DNA from: an uncultured Thermomicrobiales bacterium
Lineage (GTDB): Bacteria > Chloroflexota > Chloroflexia > Thermomicrobiales > Thermomicrobiaceae
Reading direction: 5' to 3'
DNA length: 7,977 nt
NCBI GenBank assembly: GCA_937891245.1
Contig: CALAGB010000507.1
Location: 1-7,977, forward strand
Shown: positions 5,949 through 7,977 of the stretch, one piece after another
Layout of the letters: the number at the start of each line of letters is the position of its first letter
Numbering within the stretch: position 1 is the stretch's first letter
The notes under the pieces: generated by a model
What the model saw: the letters and a program-made list of their open reading frames with translations, nothing else
Told to the model about the DNA's origin: nothing
The model's database searches: none
Position numbers and translations under genes: made by a program

Positions 5949-6178
5949 GCTCCTCAAACCAAAGATCCGGCTGTGATGAGGAGCGGTAGGTTGGATTGGG
6001 TCGGGTGCAGAGAGCCGCGGGGCTGGGATGCGGTGCCGATCGCCGGCTGACATGACCTCGGAGCCGCGCGCCGAAGCTGTGGTGGTAGGCCGCGCCGTTG
6101 CCCACGTTAGCGGGCAGGACTGACGACCATCGTCAGTCGAAGGCCGCTGTCGTGAGGTAGCGGCAAACCAGGGTGGTA

Positions 6179-6231
6179 CCGCGAGCGCGCCCCTCGTCCC
6201 TCGGGATGATGGGCGTTTGGTTTGCTCGCGG
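6179..6231 (+). promoter_or_regulatory. Possible Shine-Dalgarno-sequestering helix in the T-box
   Basis: CCGCGAGC (6179-6186) is the exact reverse complement of GCTCGCGG (6224-6231). The second strand overlaps the start of the metG ribosome site GGAGG (6230-6234). The first strand is part of the T-box bulge and antiterminator helix. Antiterminator formation would therefore free the ribosome site. The pairing is seen; its use is inferred by analogy with translational T-boxes. Confidence 0.55.
6188..6224 (+). terminator. T-box terminator hairpin upstream of metG
   Basis: CGCCCCTCGTCCC (6188-6200) pairs with GGGATGATGGGCG (6203-6215), with one C/U mismatch and one G-U pair. It is followed by TTTGGTTTG (6216-6224). 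It shares 6193-6201 with the antiterminator, so the two are mutually exclusive. The T tract is broken by GG, so termination may be partial. Confidence 0.75.
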
Positions 6232-6243
6232 AGGTACGCCCTG

Positions 6244-7755
6244 ATGACTGCTCCCTCGTTCTACGTCACGACCCCGATCTATTACGCCAACGGCTCGCCG
6301 CATATCGGCAGCCTCTATACCACTGTCGTTGCTGACTTTCTCGCGCGCTATCACCGGTTGGCGGGCGACACGACCTTCTTCCTTACCGGCCTGGACGAAC
6401 ACGGCGAGAAGATTTTCCAGACCGCCCAGGCGCGGGGAACCTCACCGCAGCCGTTTGTCGATGAACTTGCCGAGCGTTTTCAACAGACCTGGCAGACGTT
6501 CAACATCTCCTACGACATCTTCATGCGCACGACCGATCTGGAGCATGGCCGGATCGTGCGGCACGTGCTGGAGCAGGTGTACGCGGCTGGCGACATCTAC
6601 TTCGCTGAGTACGAGGGGCGCTACTGCGTCGGCTGCGAGCGCTTTCTGACCGAAAAGGAACTGGTCGACGACCTCTGCCCCGATCACAGTGTGGCGCCGG
6701 AGTTGCGTCACGAGGGCAACTGGTTCTTTCGCATGGAGCGCTATCGCCCGTGGTTGCGTGCCGAACTGCTCGCGCAGCCCGAGTTAATCGGGCCGGAACG
6801 CTATCGCAACGAAACGCTCGCCATGCTCTCCGAGCCGATCGGCGATCTCTCGATCTCCCGCCCGCGAGCGCGCGTCCCCTGGGGCATTCCCCTTCCCTGG
6901 GACGACGAGCAGGTGACCTATGTCTGGTTCGACGCGCTGCTCAACTACCTGAGCGCGCTCGACTATCCAACCGGCGCCGCCTACGGCACCTTCTGGCCGA
7001 GCGTCCAGCATCTGATCGGTAAGGATATTCTGAAGCCGCACGCCATCTTCTGGCCCACCATGCTGCGCGCGATGGGGGTGCCGCTCTATCGGCGTCTGCT
7101 GGTCGGCGGCTTCCTGCTCGGTGCCGACGGCCGCAAGATGAGCAAATCGCTCGGCAACGTGGTCGATCCCTTCGCGCTCGCCGAGCGCTACGGCGCCGAT
7201 GCCGTCCGCTATTACCTGCTACGCGAGTTCCCCTACGGCCAGGATGGCGCGGTGTCGGAAGCCGGGTTGCGCGAACGTTCCGCTGCCGATCTGGCGAACA
7301 CGCTTGGTAATCTGGTCAACCGCCTGCGTGTCATGCTCCTCCGCTACCGTGACGGTGCTGTTCCCCTCTTCTTTCCCGATGCCGCCCTGCTGGCCGAGGG
7401 GAATGATCTGGTAGCGGCCGTCACTGCACTCGTCGCGGAGATGCGCATTCATCTCGCGCTCGAGCGGATCATGCGCTTTGTGCAAACGCTCAATCGTTAT
7501 GTCGACGATCGCCATCCGTGGGAATTGGCCCGCGACCCGGCTCGAAGCGACGACCTTGATACGGTCCTTGCCAGCCTGTTCACCGGCCTTGATATCGCCT
7601 CCATCCTGCTCACCCCGGCCATGCCCGGTAAGATGTCTGAATTGCGGTCCAGCCTCGGTCTGGCAGCCGCGGCATCGTTCGCTGAGGGGCGCACTGTCGA
7701 GCCGGGAACGCGGATACCGGTTGAGGCGGGGATCTTGTTTCCGAAGGGGGCGTAG
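6244..7755 (+). CDS. metG: Methionyl-tRNA synthetase
   Basis: Class I cytoplasmic enzyme that charges tRNA-Met with methionine using ATP. It has 503 residues from the ATG at 6244, which has GGAGG nine bases upstream. An earlier in-frame TTG (6217) lies inside the terminator tract and before that ribosome site. The N-terminus FYVTTPIYYANGSPHIGSLYT holds the HIGH-type signature as H20-I-G-S23. FFLTGLDEHGEKI follows (about 43-55). A single zinc knuckle has C128-x-x-C131 and C145-x-x-H148, as in Thermus-type enzymes. YVWFDALLNYLSAL is near 225, and KMSKS is at 298-302 (GRKMSKSLGN). The anticodon-binding helical domain follows (about 340-490, with VNRLRVMLLRY and LNRYVDDRHPWELA). The protein ends at ILFPKGA without the C-terminal Trbp111-like tRNA-binding domain. 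It is preceded by its own Met T-box leader. Confidence 0.97.
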   Translation: MTAPSFYVTTPIYYANGSPHIGSLYTTVVADFLARYHRLAGDTTFFLTGLDEHGEKIFQTAQARGTSPQPFVDELAERFQQTWQTFNISYDIFMRTTDLEHGRIVRHVLEQVYAAGDIYFAEYEGRYCVGCERFLTEKELVDDLCPDHSVAPELRHEGNWFFRMERYRPWLRAELLAQPELIGPERYRNETLAMLSEPIGDLSISRPRARVPWGIPLPWDDEQVTYVWFDALLNYLSALDYPTGAAYGTFWPSVQHLIGKDILKPHAIFWPTMLRAMGVPLYRRLLVGGFLLGADGRKMSKSLGNVVDPFALAERYGADAVRYYLLREFPYGQDGAVSEAGLRERSAADLANTLGNLVNRLRVMLLRYRDGAVPLFFPDAALLAEGNDLVAAVTALVAEMRIHLALERIMRFVQTLNRYVDDRHPWELARDPARSDDLDTVLASLFTGLDIASILLTPAMPGKMSELRSSLGLAAAASFAEGRTVEPGTRIPVEAGILFPKGA

Positions 7756-7842
7756 GCGGACGTGTCGGCGTTGCCGTTACGTTGTCCACGCCCGACCGTC
7801 GCCCGAGGTTGAAACATCGGGCTATGAGACGAAATCCCTGTC

Positions 7843-7870
7843 GGGATTGAGAACAAGCCTTCTCAATCCC
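7843..7870. repeat. 11-bp perfect inverted repeat with 6-base loop
   Basis: GGGATTGAGAA (7843-7853) and TTCTCAATCCC (7860-7870) are exact reverse complements around CAAGCC. The left arm's GGGATT can instead pair with AATCCC at 7833-7838 across TGTC, so two alternative stems exist. No T run follows on either strand. Confidence 0.75.
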
Positions 7871-7875
7871 CCGCC

Positions 7876-7928
7876 GGGGCCGTCGTCTCCGGAGACCGGG
7901 ACCTCGGTCCCGGACGGCGGGCGGCCCC
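7876..7928. repeat. Nested GC-rich palindromes, three-stem fold
   Basis: Outer arms GGGGCCG (7876-7882) and CGGCCCC (7922-7928) enclose a second helix or shoulder, CCGTC (7880-7884) with GACGG (7913-7917), partly competing with the outer arm. Inside are the 12-bp palindrome GTCTCCGGAGAC (7885-7896) and the hairpin CCGGGAC-CTCG-GTCCCGG (7896-7913). It could be a structured RNA, a REP-like element or a regulatory site; the sequence does not decide. Confidence 0.65.
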
Positions 7929-7930
7929 GC

Positions 7931-7972
7931 TTGCTCCACCCCGCTCCTCACCCGTATCCTGCGGGCATGATG
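7931..7972 (+). promoter_or_regulatory. Possible leaderless promoter and start of a downstream gene
   Basis: TTGCTC (7931-7936) and TATCCT (7955-7960) are 18 bases apart. Two ATG codons (7967-7969, 7970-7972) begin six bases after the -10, the spacing seen for leaderless transcripts. There is no Shine-Dalgarno before the ATGs. Only three or four codons fit in the window (frame M-M-L-), so no product can be named. Confidence 0.3.
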
Positions 7973-7977
7973 CTTGA

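Larger units (their letters stand above)
5955..6234 (+). promoter_or_regulatory. T-box leader specific for methionine, controlling metG
   Basis: RNA leader that senses uncharged tRNA-Met and raises expression of methionyl-tRNA synthetase. Stem I begins around GATGAGGAG (5976-5983). It carries the conserved AGAGAGCCG (6009-6017) and a GGCTGGGATG-like distal loop. It returns with GACATGACCTC (6050-6059), in which ATG (6052-6054) is the specifier codon; CCTC (6056-6059) can pair with GAGG (5978-5981). A Stem III-like hairpin is perfect: GACTGACGA (6118-6126) with TCGTCAGTC (6130-6138). The T-box is AGGGTGGTACCGCG (6170-6183). TGGT (6174-6177) can pair with the ACCA end, fitting discriminator A of tRNA-Met. 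Antiterminator: AGGG (6170-6173) with CCCT (6198-6201), and GCGAG (6181-6185) with CTCGT (6193-6197). T-box identity is near certain; the exact 5' end is inferred. Confidence 0.93.
7756..7966. other. Highly palindromic intergenic region after metG
   Basis: About 210 bases with no convincing gene. It holds an 11-bp inverted repeat (7843-7870), a competing 6-bp one (7833-7848), and a GC-rich nested palindrome (7876-7928). None is followed by a T tract, so none is a standard intrinsic terminator, although the first could still end metG transcription. Confidence 0.7.

Noticed and set aside
6217..6243. Earlier TTG start for metG
   Set aside because: It lies within the T tract of the T-box terminator and before the GGAGG ribosome site; MetRS proteins start near TAPSFYVTTPIYY.
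7811..7854. CRISPR-like wording (GTTGAAAC and ATCCCTGTCGGGATTGAGAAC)
   Set aside because: Only one copy is present, with no regularly spaced second repeat and no cas gene. It is better described by the local inverted repeats.
1..7977. Insertion sequence, integrase, tRNA or rRNA gene
   Set aside because: No transposase or recombinase motifs, no cloverleaf and no rRNA-like sequence were seen on either strand.

Overview
The window looks like a chromosomal segment from a member of the Chloroflexota, probably a Thermomicrobia-like lineage. This is inferred from three things: the high GC of the outer genes, a secreted protein with two copies of the 'F-x-x-TGH ... GYP ... Q-x-FERA' repeat common in Chloroflexota exported proteins, and a T-box-controlled methionyl-tRNA synthetase with a single zinc knuckle. 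No database search was possible, so the taxon is a best guess.

Left end (1-1778, + strand, GC-rich): the 3' part of an ECF-type sigma factor gene, overlapping by four bases (ATGA) a single-pass membrane protein. That protein is most simply read as its anti-sigma partner, with three PepSY-like repeats outside the cell.

Middle (1783-5851, visibly lower GC in places): an accessory-looking stretch. It holds a tacA-tacT (DUF1778 antitoxin / GNAT toxin) pair on the minus strand, a decayed tail of a HigA-type antitoxin gene just upstream of it, and a secreted L,D-transpeptidase (minus). These are followed by an alpha/beta hydrolase (plus) and an intact higB-higA pair (minus). The HigA relic and the tail of the intact higA are direct repeats about 2.46 kb apart, and they bracket the transpeptidase and hydrolase genes. 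Both toxin-antitoxin operons have an inverted repeat placed in the spacer of a candidate promoter, as expected for autorepression.

Right end (5943-7977, GC-rich): a complete T-box leader followed by metG. The leader has a Stem I with an ATG (Met) specifier, a Stem III-like hairpin, a T-box bulge with TGGT, and mutually exclusive antiterminator and terminator helices. The T-box 3' strand can also pair with sequence overlapping the metG Shine-Dalgarno, so the leader may act on both transcription and translation. After metG comes a 210-base, highly palindromic non-coding stretch, then what may be the leaderless start of another gene at the window edge.

No wholly new system could be demonstrated. 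The most notable items are the possibly dual-mode Met T-box, the antitoxin relic with its direct-repeat partner, and the nested palindromes after metG.
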